Shown one piece after another: positions 1 through 9,646 of a stretch of DNA of 64,000 nt. How positions within the stretch are numbered: position 1 is the stretch's first letter; every line of letters starts with the position of its first letter. Origin of the DNA: Eggerthellaceae bacterium (GTDB taxonomy: Bacteria; Actinomycetota; Coriobacteriia; Coriobacteriales; Eggerthellaceae); NCBI GenBank assembly GCA_022791455.1, contig JAAVZC010000008.1, positions 186,001-250,000 of the forward strand. The letters are read 5' to 3'. The notes beneath the pieces were generated by a model. The model searched no databases and was not told the DNA's origin. It saw only the letters and a list, made by a program, of their open reading frames with translations. The position numbers and the translations under genes were made by a program.

Positions 1-3000
1 TGGGTGGAAGGCGACCCGGTCACCGGCAAGCCGGTCCTGAACGAGACCGAAAGCTACACCGCCGCCACCGGTGGCGCCCCCTACACCTATGTGACCGAGA
101 GCGACTACTACGAGAACGACGGCTACTACATCTTCTCCAGCCTGGAGCCCGGTAAGTACCGCCTGCGCTTTACCTTCCCGAAGGCCTACAAGACCTACGC
201 CCTGACCACCAAGAGCATCGGTCCGGACGAGGACGGCGACGGCGAAGCGGACGTGAAGATGACCATCGACCGCAGCAACGACACGCTGGTGGCCACCTCC
301 GACGCCTTCGAGGTGGCGGAAGTGGAGTACACGCCCGAGCTGTTCAAGGTGGGCGCCTTCGACCCGGTACATGCCGCCTACGACGCCAAGGCCACCAGCT
401 ACGACGTGGGCATCGCGCGCCCAGTTACCTATACCGGCACTGTGTTCCGCGACGACATGCAGGAGAACCCCGGCAACCCCGAGGTGCCCTACGTGGAGGA
501 AGACCCGGCCGACATCAACGGCGTGCTTGACACCTACGGCGTGGACCTGGATCTGGAAGACCCGGTAGAGGCCATGAATTCCGGCAAGGCCAACAAAGAG
601 CTGCGCCTGGCCAACATGAAGGTGACCCTGTTCGAGTACGAGAAGTACGTGGACCCGAACACCGGCATCGAGACCGACCGCTACGGCTGGGGCCTGGATC
701 CGGAGGATAACACCTGGAAGAACGGCGTGGTGCCGGCGAAGGATGCCGACGGCAACGAGGCCTCCATCATCACCGGTGCCGACGGTAACTTCTCTTGGAC
801 GCTGGTGCCGGACAAGCAGTACATCATCGTGGCCGAGGACACCCGCCAGCGCCTGTTGAAGCCCACCATTTACGCGTGGGACGACAGCGCCCTTACCTAC
901 CCGACCATCACCTGGAAGAACAACCGCTGGACTACCGGCGTGTGGGACAACGACCTGCGGCTGGAGCTGGGCGTGGCCCGCACCAAGCCCTTCACCTCGC
1001 GCGTGCCGGTGGACGCCAACGGCGTCATGCTGCTGGAAGTGCCCGGCAACGCCGACGAAGGCTATCAGGTGCAGCGCAAGTTCGCCCTGGGCTGGGTGGA
1101 CGGCACCAAGGGCTACCTGGGCAACTACATTTGGAACGACGCCAACTACGACGGCGCTCAGGGCATGAGCGAAGAGGGCATCGGCTCCATGAAGGTCATG
1201 CTGGAGCAGTACTGGTGGAAGCCGAGCAACTACGAGGCCATGCGCGCCAACCCGAGCCTGGCGCCGGCGTCGACCGGTTCGTGGGAGGCGGTGCCTTCCG
1301 CCAAGCAGCCGAAGACCACGGTGGAGACCACCACGCCTTCCGGCCAGTACGTGTTCAAGGGCGTTTCCACCTACGTGACCGACCCGCTGGACGACACCAA
1401 CAAGAGCGAGGAAGAGAAGCTGAAGTTCCTGGCCGGCTATCGCCTGCGCCTGGACCGCGCCACTCTGGCCACCCATGCCCGCGACTGGGGCGTGACCATT
1501 CACAACCCGTTCACCTCTTCGAATGCGGCGGGCATGCTGACCACGCTGGACGATGAAGTGGACTCCGACGCCAGCTTCGCCGTCACCAACAGCATCTTCC
1601 CCGGCAACTACGACATGAACAACGGCAGCGAGTACATTCGCTACGATTCCGTGAACGCCTGCTGGGCCACCTTCGATCCCACCAACCTGAAGACCCAGGT
1701 GGCGGCCGGCAAGGCTACCGGTACCGAGGGCGTGGCCTTCGACCGCACCTCCGGCGCCTGGTGGTTCGTGGATCGCGACGACAACCGTCTGGCCCAGACC
1801 ACCCGTTTGGGCTCCATGCTTGACCTGAAGCTTTCCGACGACGGCAAGAAGTGGCAGTGGGTGGACGAGAACGGTAAGGCTCACAGCAAAGACGCCCATG
1901 CTGCTGGCTACTATTTGAACGAGGACGGCCTGACGGTGGATCTGGACGTGTCGCTGAACTCCATGATTGTGGTGGCGAAGGAGCTGGATGCTTCCGAGCC
2001 GCTGCCCGATGGCGTTTCTCAGGACACGGTGCGCAGCGTCACCGGCAAGGCGTCTACGGGCCTGGGTGCCGTGACCCACATGTACGACTTGGCCACCACC
2101 GCCGATCCCATTTGGCATTGGGACGCGGGCCTCATCGAGGTGCCCCGTTCCGACGTGGCCGGCCGCGTGTGGCGCGACGACAACTACGACGGCGTTCAGG
2201 CGAAGACGGGTGACGGCAGCTACACGCTGGCGGAGGAGAAGCCGGAGACGACCGATCCGGACAGCGAGGCCTACGACCCGGATGCCGCGAACAAGTTCGC
2301 CGCCGCCGACGGCAGCTGGTCTGCCCGCGAGCCGGGCCTTGAGGACCAGACGGTGCTGCTCACCCAGTGGTACTACGATCCTGCCCGCACCAACAGCGCC
2401 GATGGCGGCAGCCACTGGTTCCGCAACACCGCGTTCGGCAGCGACCTGCGCACTTCGCACGTGCCCGGCGCTTCCACAGTGAAGGGCTCCAAGGACGCCA
2501 TCTACCGCGCGCGCAGCCTGGGCAACGGCATCGTGGCCCAGCAGACCGGCGCGGACGGCGACTACCGCTTCAACCAGCTGCCCGTTGCCTACATGGCGCC
2601 GGACGGCACCCATTACCTGGCCGCCTACCGCGTGGCCCTGAAGGAGACCATCGTCGAGGACGCCGGCACGCCGGACACCGCCACCGACGACATCCACTGG
2701 CTGCTCACCCGCTTCCATGCCGGCGACGACGAGCTGATGGACGCCGACATCGAGAACGACGAGGGCAACGGCACGGCCATGGGCATCGCCATCCAGGGTC
2801 GCGAGACTTACAAGGATGCGGACGGCAACCTGCACACGCTCGATCGCGCCCACAACGGCCAGATTATCCTGGCGGATGTGACCGATACGGTGTACAGCAA
2901 CGTCAATTCCGTTACCGGCCAAACGGTGAAGAAGGACTCCCAGGTGGCGGTTGCCGCCGAGGATGTGGCCGAGGGCCTGAGCGAGCTTTCCGGCTGGGGC

Positions 3001-6000
3001 TCCACGCTACAGTTCGACTGGCTGCTGGCCCGCGAGGGCATCACCGGCGAGAAGGACTGGGAAGGCAACTTCACTGAGCGCCTCATCGACGGTGGCGACG
3101 CGGGCGAGCTGGCGCCTCCGGTGCAGTCCATCGTGGGCGTGGTGTGGACCGACGACAACAACGACGGCATCCAGAACGAGGTGCCGAAGCTCGACGCCGA
3201 CGGCAACCCGGTGCTCGACGCCACCGGCGAGCCGGTCATGGAGATGGAGAAGGGCAAGAACGACATCCGCGTGACGCTGGAGCGCTACATCCCCAACATC
3301 ACCTACGCGGCGGACGGCTCTATTGCTTCTGTCGACGGGTGGGTGAAGGACCCGGCTTGGGCCGACGCCGACCATACCTGGGAAGACTACGAGCGCGACA
3401 ACACCGGCGGCATGTCCCTCATCCAGGGCCATAGCCAGCTCACCTCTAAGCAGCTGGGCGCCGAAGGGGTCGAGGAAGACGGCGTGTACCGCTTCGACAA
3501 CCTGGCCACCCAGACCCGCGACGAGTACGGCAATGCCATCGTGTACGCCTACCGCGTGCGCGCCACCGACCCGGCGTTCAAGCGCAACGCCTACATGATT
3601 GCGAAGTACCTGCGCGGCGACGACTTCACGCTGGACTCCAACTTCAAGTTGAAGGACGCCTACTTGATGAAGAACGCTGCCACCAACGCGGAGGGCGTCG
3701 ACGAGTACGACGTGCTGCTGAACACCTATGTGGAGGGCGTCTCCAACATGGAGAACGTGGTCTTGGCTGCGCCTTCTCAGAATGAGAACCAGAACATTGG
3801 CCTGGGCGTGAAGGGCGCGCCTTCCACCCAGGGTGCCACCCGCGCCCGTGCGGCGATGCAGCTGCCCGGCGTGGCCGCGATGCCGCTCATGGCGGTGCTC
3901 GCGGAGGGCACGGTGGACCCGGATGCCGCTGCCGAGCCGCACTTCGACCTGGCGGACGGCTCCGACCGCGCCTACAACGACGCTGGCGTGCTGGACGTGC
4001 CCATGCAGACCATCTCCGGTACCCTGTGGCACGATTCCAACTACAACGGCCTGCTTGACGAGGGCGAGGAGCCGCTCGAGGGCATCGAAGTGTACCTGAA
4101 GGTGTGGATTTGGAACACCGCCACTAATAAGTGGGAGCGCTTCGTGGCCGACCCGAGCAACGGCATCGATCACGACACCCCGCAGGACGAGACCGTGACC
4201 ACCAACGAAGACGGTCTGTACAAGTTCGTGAACCTGCCGGTTTCCGCGCCGTACGACCTGAACAACCCGGAGGATCGCAACCTCTATGGCTATACCGTCG
4301 AGGTGAACAACAAGGTGCCGGCCGATGACGACTTTACTGGTACGGTGAACAGCCTGCCGGTCACCCGCCTGCTGGTGGATTCCGAGGACGGCCTGACGCC
4401 GAACTCCAAGGGCCGCCGCTCCGCCATGAACGACGAGGGCGCCGAGCTGCAGGCGAAGGATAAGGGCCTGGGTGCTGACTCCAATGGCTACAACGTGCGG
4501 GACATCTACGACACGGACACCATTCCGGTGGCCTTCGGCGAATTCAACCGCATCGAGGCTACCACCGAGGTGGACTCCGCCACCGACACCGTCTCTATTG
4601 TGGACGGCCGCATTGTGCTGGCCCGCCCGGCGACGGAGGCGACCGAGGACATCTACCGCGAGGACCTGGTGACCTCCGAGGGCACGGCGCTTTCGTTCGA
4701 CCTTTCCGAGGGCCACGACCAGGGCGACATGAACTCCGGCTTCGGTCCCTTCAACACCTCCGTCATCAAGGGTGTGGTGTGGAACGACGAGAACTATGAC
4801 GGCCTGCGCAACTTCCGCACCAGCCTGGACGCCGAGGACGACGAGATCGACCTCACCATGCTGGAGAAGCCGGTGCCCGGTATTGAGGTGTACCTCACCC
4901 AGTACTACCAGAGCCCCGACGGCGAGTGGATTCTGAACAAGAACTTCGGCAACGCCGAGCTGCACGTGGGCAACCTGAAGGCCACCCGCGACACGGTGAC
5001 CGTGGTGCAGCCCATCAAGGGCGTTGAGTACGCCATCCGCAAGCATGGCGACACCACCGCGCCCGAGGACCTGCAGTACTTCGCGCTGGAGTCCACCGAG
5101 GACGGCGACGGCACGGCGCCGGCTCCCATCCGTTGGACCGACGACAATCGTGGCGTGTTCACCAGCGTGACGCTGGCGGACGGCACGGTGGAGCCCATCC
5201 AGCCCATCACCGAATACGAGGTGTTTGGCCGCCGCGTGGACGATCGCAATATCTACTGCGACGAGAAGGTGCCGGTAAAGGTGTTCACCTACGGCACCAA
5301 GGTGGAGAACTGGACGGTGCCGTATCAGGACAAGACGTTCGTGGAAGACCCGGCCGATCCCGATCAGATGATCGAGGGGACGCCGGTGGACCGCACGCTG
5401 GCCGGCACCATCGAGTACGCCCGCACGGACGCCACCCTGACGGTGAAGACCGCCGACCTGGCGGCGCTGGCGGAGTCTGCTCCGTTCGGCTTCGAGGTGC
5501 AGCTGCTCAAGGGCGATGCCGACGGCGAGCCGGCGAGCGACTGGACGCCGCTGGTGGCGCCCGAGGCGGACGACCCGGCCGAGCTGCCGGAAGATGTGAC
5601 GCTCAAGTTCAAGAACCTTGAGCCCATGACGCAATACACGGTGACGGTGCGCAAGGGGGCCGATCCAAACCCGGCCCCCAAGCCCGATCAGCCTGGAGAT
5701 AACGAAAACGGCGACAACAACGGCGAAGACGAGGGCGAAGCCGGTAATCCTGAAACCGCCCAAGTTGTCATCCTGAGCGGAGCGCGAAGCGCGGAGTCGA
5801 AGGATCTTTCCGACCCCGATAACGCCACGGAAGGCGACGGTACCGAGGGCAGCAACCCCGGTGACGGCACCGAAGGCGGCGACGAGGACGACGAGACCCC
5901 CGAGCCGGAGAACCCCATCCTGGGCAACGTTCCCTTCAAGACCCTCACCGACGTGATGGGCAACTCCGTGAACTATCTGCCCATTGGCTCCGATACGCGT

Positions 6001-8328
6001 CAGCCCTCTCGCACGCCGGCTCCGGTGGGCGCGCAGGTGGCCAAGACCGACGCCCAGGGTATCTACACCTTCGGCGAAGACGGCGCCAAGGTGCCCAGCT
6101 ACCTGCAGCTGGATGCCGACAACAAGCCCATCGCCTGGGGCAAGCGCGGCGTGAACGACGAAGTGGTGCTAGTGTCCTACCGCATCACGGTGGGCGAGTT
6201 GGGCGCGTTCGCTCCCAGCCGCCTGCAGGTGAACTCGCCGAAGTGGATGCGCCAGGACTCCGACATCGAGCGCGACGCCGACGGTGCGCTGAACCTGCGC
6301 GAGCAGTTCATCGAGAACAACGCGGTGCGTCGCGACGGCTACGTGCTGGTTTCCGTGAAGGCGGAGGATACCGACGGCGACAAGAAGACTCGCCAGTACG
6401 GTGATACGTACAACGGCGTGGAGTACGACACCCCGTACTCGATGGACATGCAGCGCGGCGGCGACGCCGGTCTGAAGGCCATCACCCGCGCCTACATCGC
6501 CGGCAAGGTCTGGGAAGACGCCAACAACGATGGCGTTCAGCAGGCGGGCGAGAAGGGCGTGGCCGGCGTGCCGGTGCAGCTCACCCGCTACTGGTACGAC
6601 CCGGTGGACAACTACTGGGTGTACGACGAGGGCTTCAACGACGCCGAGGGCGACCTGGCCTACGTGCGCCAGCTGGATTCCGCGGCCGACGGCACCTGGA
6701 AGTTCGAGGATCTTGAGGCCACCGGCCTGGAGATGCGCGACGACGAGGAGATTGACGTGGTCTACGGCTACCGGGTGCACGTGCTGTCGGTGCCGGGCAA
6801 CTACGGCATCTCGCCGATGAACCGCGGCGACAATGCTGAACTGGATTCCGACCTGAACGAGCACACCACCCGCCTGCTGCCGGATGAGCCGGTGGACGGC
6901 CTGATCGTGCTGGCTCAAACCCGCCAGGACGGCGAGCCGGACGAGCGCGTGATTTCCGAGGGCCCCGGTGGTGTGGAGTGGTCGATGGCCGCTATCAAGA
7001 ATTCCGAGTACAACGACGCCGGCCTGGTGCCCTTCAGCCGCATCACGGTTGACGGCGTGGTCTTCAACGACCAGGCCAAGGACGGCGTGCTAGACACCGC
7101 TGATGAGCGCCTGGACGGCATGGAAGTGTGGCTGGAGCGCACCATCGTTTCCGCTGACGACGCCATGGACGCCGGTTGGTTGAGCCGCATCGGCGACGGC
7201 GTGGCCGGCAGCAGCCTGGATGCGTCCGGCGAGCCGCTGGTGGCCTCCGAGCGCTACTACGACGAGCTGCCTACTGGCGTGGCCGACCAGCTGTCCCGCC
7301 CGCATGACGCACGCGGTCCCATCGAGGACAAGCCGGAAGCACCGGAGGAACCGGAAGAGCCCACCGTGCCCGAAGAGCCCACCGACCCGGTTGACCCGGT
7401 TGACCCTGTCGATCCGGTAGACCCGGTTGACCCGGTTGATCCTGTCGACCCGGTGGATCCGGTTGATCCCGTTGATCCGGTTGATCCCGTTGATCCGGTT
7501 GAGCCGACGGATCCTGAAGTGGTTGCGCAGCTGGCGCTGCTGGATGCCGCTGCCGAGCTGCCGCTCGTGGCAGTGAAGGCTACCGCCGCTGCTGCCGAGC
7601 TGCGGGCTCTGACCCCGGTGGCCGACCCGCTGACCACCTCCGACATCATGGCGCTGGCCGACACGGGTGCCACGGTGGCCGGCACCACCAGCCGTGCGAT
7701 GACCGGCGAGGAGCTTTCCGCCGCCGAGAACCTGCTGCGCCGCGTGGAGGCCAACCCGGATGCGGCTGCTAAGGCCGAGGCGCCGAAGGCCGAACGCACC
7801 GAGACCGACGGCATTCTGCACGAGGGTGAATGGGAGCGCGTGGCTGCCACCACCTCCGACGAGGAAGGCAAGTACTCCTTCGAGGGCTTGCCGGTGGCGG
7901 ACGAATACGGTCGTCCCTACAGCTACCGTGTGCGCATGCTGAAGCCGGCCGATGCGGAGTACGTGCCGCTGCACGGCACCACCAACCGCAACGCCGACAA
8001 CGACTACGGCCACCTGAACGTGCTGGGCGCCACCACGCCGGAGGAGCACGGCACCACCGAGGAGCTGAAGCTGGTGGTGGCGCGCACCGATGGCGCCAAC
8101 GCCTATGGCCACGCCTACACGGTGCTGGCTGGCAGCAGCTACACCCGTGAGAGCGGCGCCGCCGTCGACCTGGGTATCTACCAAATCGACGACGACATCC
8201 CGCCGCTGGCACGCCTGCTGCCCAAGCTGGGCGACGGCATCCCCTGGGCCATCCTGCTGCTCATGATCGGCGGCATGGTGATAGCCCTCTGGGCCTACCG
8301 CCGCAAAGAAGAAGAGTCAGAAGCCTAA
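1..8328 (+). CDS. Giant SdrD-type B-domain surface adhesin (5 prime partial)
   Basis: The reading frame is open from the first base, so the N-terminus and any signal peptide lie outside the window; at least 2775 residues are present. It is built of Cna/SdrD B-like modules whose start motif G-x-V/L-W-x-D-x-N-x-D-G recurs near residues 375, 720, 1045, 1339, 1590, 2167 and 2352 (for example GRVWRDDNYDG, GKVWEDANNDG). A fibronectin-III-like stretch lies near 1800-1890. About 12 Val-Asp-Pro triplets near residues 2463-2498 form a wall-spanning-like stalk. The C-terminus has LPKLG, a hydrophobic helix and a basic tail (RRKEEESEA), the layout of a sortase substrate, though the canonical Thr of LPxTG is Leu. 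Residues about 1921-1936 come from an inserted palindromic repeat. Role inferred: extracellular adhesion or structural fibre. A terminator follows the stop. Confidence 0.9.
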   Translation, partial: WVEGDPVTGKPVLNETESYTAATGGAPYTYVTESDYYENDGYYIFSSLEPGKYRLRFTFPKAYKTYALTTKSIGPDEDGDGEADVKMTIDRSNDTLVATSDAFEVAEVEYTPELFKVGAFDPVHAAYDAKATSYDVGIARPVTYTGTVFRDDMQENPGNPEVPYVEEDPADINGVLDTYGVDLDLEDPVEAMNSGKANKELRLANMKVTLFEYEKYVDPNTGIETDRYGWGLDPEDNTWKNGVVPAKDADGNEASIITGADGNFSWTLVPDKQYIIVAEDTRQRLLKPTIYAWDDSALTYPTITWKNNRWTTGVWDNDLRLELGVARTKPFTSRVPVDANGVMLLEVPGNADEGYQVQRKFALGWVDGTKGYLGNYIWNDANYDGAQGMSEEGIGSMKVMLEQYWWKPSNYEAMRANPSLAPASTGSWEAVPSAKQPKTTVETTTPSGQYVFKGVSTYVTDPLDDTNKSEEEKLKFLAGYRLRLDRATLATHARDWGVTIHNPFTSSNAAGMLTTLDDEVDSDASFAVTNSIFPGNYDMNNGSEYIRYDSVNACWATFDPTNLKTQVAAGKATGTEGVAFDRTSGAWWFVDRDDNRLAQTTRLGSMLDLKLSDDGKKWQWVDENGKAHSKDAHAAGYYLNEDGLTVDLDVSLNSMIVVAKELDASEPLPDGVSQDTVRSVTGKASTGLGAVTHMYDLATTADPIWHWDAGLIEVPRSDVAGRVWRDDNYDGVQAKTGDGSYTLAEEKPETTDPDSEAYDPDAANKFAAADGSWSAREPGLEDQTVLLTQWYYDPARTNSADGGSHWFRNTAFGSDLRTSHVPGASTVKGSKDAIYRARSLGNGIVAQQTGADGDYRFNQLPVAYMAPDGTHYLAAYRVALKETIVEDAGTPDTATDDIHWLLTRFHAGDDELMDADIENDEGNGTAMGIAIQGRETYKDADGNLHTLDRAHNGQIILADVTDTVYSNVNSVTGQTVKKDSQVAVAAEDVAEGLSELSGWGSTLQFDWLLAREGITGEKDWEGNFTERLIDGGDAGELAPPVQSIVGVVWTDDNNDGIQNEVPKLDADGNPVLDATGEPVMEMEKGKNDIRVTLERYIPNITYAADGSIASVDGWVKDPAWADADHTWEDYERDNTGGMSLIQGHSQLTSKQLGAEGVEEDGVYRFDNLATQTRDEYGNAIVYAYRVRATDPAFKRNAYMIAKYLRGDDFTLDSNFKLKDAYLMKNAATNAEGVDEYDVLLNTYVEGVSNMENVVLAAPSQNENQNIGLGVKGAPSTQGATRARAAMQLPGVAAMPLMAVLAEGTVDPDAAAEPHFDLADGSDRAYNDAGVLDVPMQTISGTLWHDSNYNGLLDEGEEPLEGIEVYLKVWIWNTATNKWERFVADPSNGIDHDTPQDETVTTNEDGLYKFVNLPVSAPYDLNNPEDRNLYGYTVEVNNKVPADDDFTGTVNSLPVTRLLVDSEDGLTPNSKGRRSAMNDEGAELQAKDKGLGADSNGYNVRDIYDTDTIPVAFGEFNRIEATTEVDSATDTVSIVDGRIVLARPATEATEDIYREDLVTSEGTALSFDLSEGHDQGDMNSGFGPFNTSVIKGVVWNDENYDGLRNFRTSLDAEDDEIDLTMLEKPVPGIEVYLTQYYQSPDGEWILNKNFGNAELHVGNLKATRDTVTVVQPIKGVEYAIRKHGDTTAPEDLQYFALESTEDGDGTAPAPIRWTDDNRGVFTSVTLADGTVEPIQPITEYEVFGRRVDDRNIYCDEKVPVKVFTYGTKVENWTVPYQDKTFVEDPADPDQMIEGTPVDRTLAGTIEYARTDATLTVKTADLAALAESAPFGFEVQLLKGDADGEPASDWTPLVAPEADDPAELPEDVTLKFKNLEPMTQYTVTVRKGADPNPAPKPDQPGDNENGDNNGEDEGEAGNPETAQVVILSGARSAESKDLSDPDNATEGDGTEGSNPGDGTEGGDEDDETPEPENPILGNVPFKTLTDVMGNSVNYLPIGSDTRQPSRTPAPVGAQVAKTDAQGIYTFGEDGAKVPSYLQLDADNKPIAWGKRGVNDEVVLVSYRITVGELGAFAPSRLQVNSPKWMRQDSDIERDADGALNLREQFIENNAVRRDGYVLVSVKAEDTDGDKKTRQYGDTYNGVEYDTPYSMDMQRGGDAGLKAITRAYIAGKVWEDANNDGVQQAGEKGVAGVPVQLTRYWYDPVDNYWVYDEGFNDAEGDLAYVRQLDSAADGTWKFEDLEATGLEMRDDEEIDVVYGYRVHVLSVPGNYGISPMNRGDNAELDSDLNEHTTRLLPDEPVDGLIVLAQTRQDGEPDERVISEGPGGVEWSMAAIKNSEYNDAGLVPFSRITVDGVVFNDQAKDGVLDTADERLDGMEVWLERTIVSADDAMDAGWLSRIGDGVAGSSLDASGEPLVASERYYDELPTGVADQLSRPHDARGPIEDKPEAPEEPEEPTVPEEPTDPVDPVDPVDPVDPVDPVDPVDPVDPVDPVDPVDPVDPVEPTDPEVVAQLALLDAAAELPLVAVKATAAAAELRALTPVADPLTTSDIMALADTGATVAGTTSRAMTGEELSAAENLLRRVEANPDAAAKAEAPKAERTETDGILHEGEWERVAATTSDEEGKYSFEGLPVADEYGRPYSYRVRMLKPADAEYVPLHGTTNRNADNDYGHLNVLGATTPEEHGTTEELKLVVARTDGANAYGHAYTVLAGSSYTRESGAAVDLGIYQIDDDIPPLARLLPKLGDGIPWAILLLMIGGMVIALWAYRRKEEESEA
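5767..5807 (+). repeat. Family A palindromic element, in frame inside the adhesin
   Basis: This 41-nt segment matches the family A element seen in intergenic gaps at 10593, 10648 and 39310. It starts GTCATCCTGAGCGGAGCG and ends TCGAAGGATCT. It is translated without disrupting the frame as VILSGARSAESKDL, between a Glu/Gly/Asn-rich linker and an Asp/Gly-rich linker. Confidence 0.9.
7390..7506 (+). repeat. VDP triplet-coding tandem repeat
   Basis: Twelve consecutive 9-nt units encode Val-Asp-Pro and a thirteenth encodes Val-Glu-Pro. Codons vary synonymously (gtt/gtc/gta/gtg, gac/gat, ccg/cct/ccc), so selection appears to act on the peptide while the DNA has diverged. It probably forms an extended stalk in the adhesin. 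Confidence 0.9.
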
Positions 8329-8345
8329 GCCGAAGCCTAAACCAA

Positions 8346-8378
8346 AAGGAGGGCCGCCAAAGCGGCCCTCCTTCTTTG
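8346..8378 (+). terminator. Rho-independent terminator of the adhesin gene
   Basis: A perfect 12-bp stem (AAGGAGGGCCGC, loop CAAA, then its complement) is followed by the T-rich CTTTG, 17 nt after the adhesin stop codon. Confidence 0.9.
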
Positions 8379-8390
8379 TCGCAACTCCTC

Positions 8391-8545
8391 GCGGGGCGGC
8401 GGGGCGGGGCAACCCTCAGTCGCTCAAACAGTCCTGCTTTGGCGAAAGTGCCACTGGCACTTTCGCGTCGTGCGGAACTCGCTTTGTGAGGGCCGCCCCG
8501 CCCCGCTGATTCGTCAATGCAGCTGCCTGCCGTCCCGTCCGCCCC
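8391..8545. repeat. GC-rich palindromic element, copy 1
   Basis: The outer arms GGGGCGGGGC and GCCCCGCCCC and the inner arms CCCTCA and TGAGGG form a long stem. The loop carries a further perfect 11-bp hairpin (8442-8466, GCGAAAGTGCC loop ACT). The element and its 3 prime flank (ending GTCCGCCCC) recur at 33093-33221, where the inner hairpin is replaced by a short sequence. It fills the gap between the convergent adhesin and the next minus-strand gene. Confidence 0.85.
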
Positions 8546-9541
8546 CTACAGCGGTAGGGCAACGACGAAGCCGGAGGCGTAGAGCTTTCCGAAGATGTAC
8601 TTGTTGCAGGCGCTTTCGCTGGCGTAGTAGACCCAACCGTCTTTCTCCACCAGCCCTTCGCTCATGGGCGGCGCGGTGAATTCCGACACCTTGTTCGTGG
8701 CACTCATGAAGTACAGAGGCACTTCCGCGCCCATGGCGGTGTAGGTGCCCTCGGGCTCAAGTCCTTCCAGCGAATAGGCGGGCAGCGACGACGCCTGGAA
8801 CCCCCACGAGCAGGAGAACAGCATCTGTCCCTCCTGGTTGATGCACACCCCCTGCGTCCGGTCGGGGATGGAGTACACGCGGCTTGGCACGTTCGTATAG
8901 CCGAATTCGCCGTCCGCATCGGCGTCGAAGGCGTACATGACGGCGTGGTTCTGCGTGCCGTCCGGCGCGGTCAGGTGCTGCTCGGGCGGGGTGGGGTAGT
9001 CGGTGGCGTAGTAGAAGACCCCGGTGTAGAGGGTGCCCTTGTCGATGTTGATGAACGCGGGGTCGATGCCCAGGTCCACTTTCGCGATGGCCTGCACCTG
9101 GCTGCCCGGTTCGGCGGTGGCCACCTCTTGGGTGTTCAGCACCAGGTAGCCGTCCTCGGTGGTGAGGAAGGTGAACTGGTCGTCGGCCGTGATGCCGCCG
9201 CCGTGGCCGTCGTAGACGCTGCCGTCGGGGTTCTTCACGAAGAACTTCACCACGTCGGTGCCGCTTTCGGCCGTGCGGTAGACGGGGGAGGGGCCGTGGT
9301 CGCCCACATATCCGGAGAACAGCCATTGCTGACTGCCACCCAGCCATGCCATGTCCTGCGGCACGAACCCGTGGTTGATGTCCGGGATGGGGAACTCCTG
9401 GCGCATTTCCTTGTAAAAGTCGGCGTAGGTGGCGTGGATGTAAATGTTGAAGCCGGCCACCACCGCGGCCGCCAGCCCCAGCACCGACCCGGCCGCCAAA
9501 CCCACAATGTGCCCGATGGACCTCTTTTTATCTTTAGCCAT
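8546..9541 (-). CDS. Membrane-tethered hypothetical protein
   Basis: 331 residues starting MAKDKKRSIGHIVGLAAG. One N-terminal hydrophobic helix (about residues 10-33) follows a basic stretch, so the rest is probably extracellular. The body has short beta-strand-like, Gly/Asp/aromatic-rich segments (WLGGSQQWLFSG, WVYYASESACNKY) reminiscent of a beta-propeller or lipoprotein-like fold. I do not recognise the family and see no catalytic motif. The start is supported by AGGCTGAGACC shortly upstream of ATG. It converges on the adhesin and stands alone. Surface or secreted binding is only a guess. Confidence 0.8.
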   Translation of the reverse strand: MAKDKKRSIGHIVGLAAGSVLGLAAAVVAGFNIYIHATYADFYKEMRQEFPIPDINHGFVPQDMAWLGGSQQWLFSGYVGDHGPSPVYRTAESGTDVVKFFVKNPDGSVYDGHGGGITADDQFTFLTTEDGYLVLNTQEVATAEPGSQVQAIAKVDLGIDPAFINIDKGTLYTGVFYYATDYPTPPEQHLTAPDGTQNHAVMYAFDADADGEFGYTNVPSRVYSIPDRTQGVCINQEGQMLFSCSWGFQASSLPAYSLEGLEPEGTYTAMGAEVPLYFMSATNKVSEFTAPPMSEGLVEKDGWVYYASESACNKYIFGKLYASGFVVALPL

Positions 9542-9634
9542 GGTCTCAGCCTTTCCGATCTGCCTGTTTTCCCTTCATCTTAGGCCTCGCTCCCGCTTGG
9601 CGCGAATTTAGCTATCGGATCGTGAGAAACGCAC

Positions 9635-9640
9635 TACAAT
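9635..9640 (+). promoter_or_regulatory. Candidate -10 box giving a leaderless patatin-like mRNA
   Basis: TACAAT lies so that a start 6-7 nt downstream falls on the A of the ATG at 9647. There is no good -35 and no Shine-Dalgarno sequence upstream of that ATG. Only the position is direct evidence; leaderless translation is inferred. Confidence 0.4.
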
Positions 9641-9646
9641 CGAGCT

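Noticed and set aside
3007-5763. 918-aa minus-strand protein opposite the adhesin
   Set aside because: It is the antisense frame of a GC-rich coding gene with His/Val/Gly-rich composition and no domain; the plus-strand B-domain motifs are clear.
7390-7506. Slipped-strand phase-variation tract in the adhesin
   Set aside because: The unit is 9 nt and codons are diverged, so copy changes would keep the frame and are less prone to slippage.
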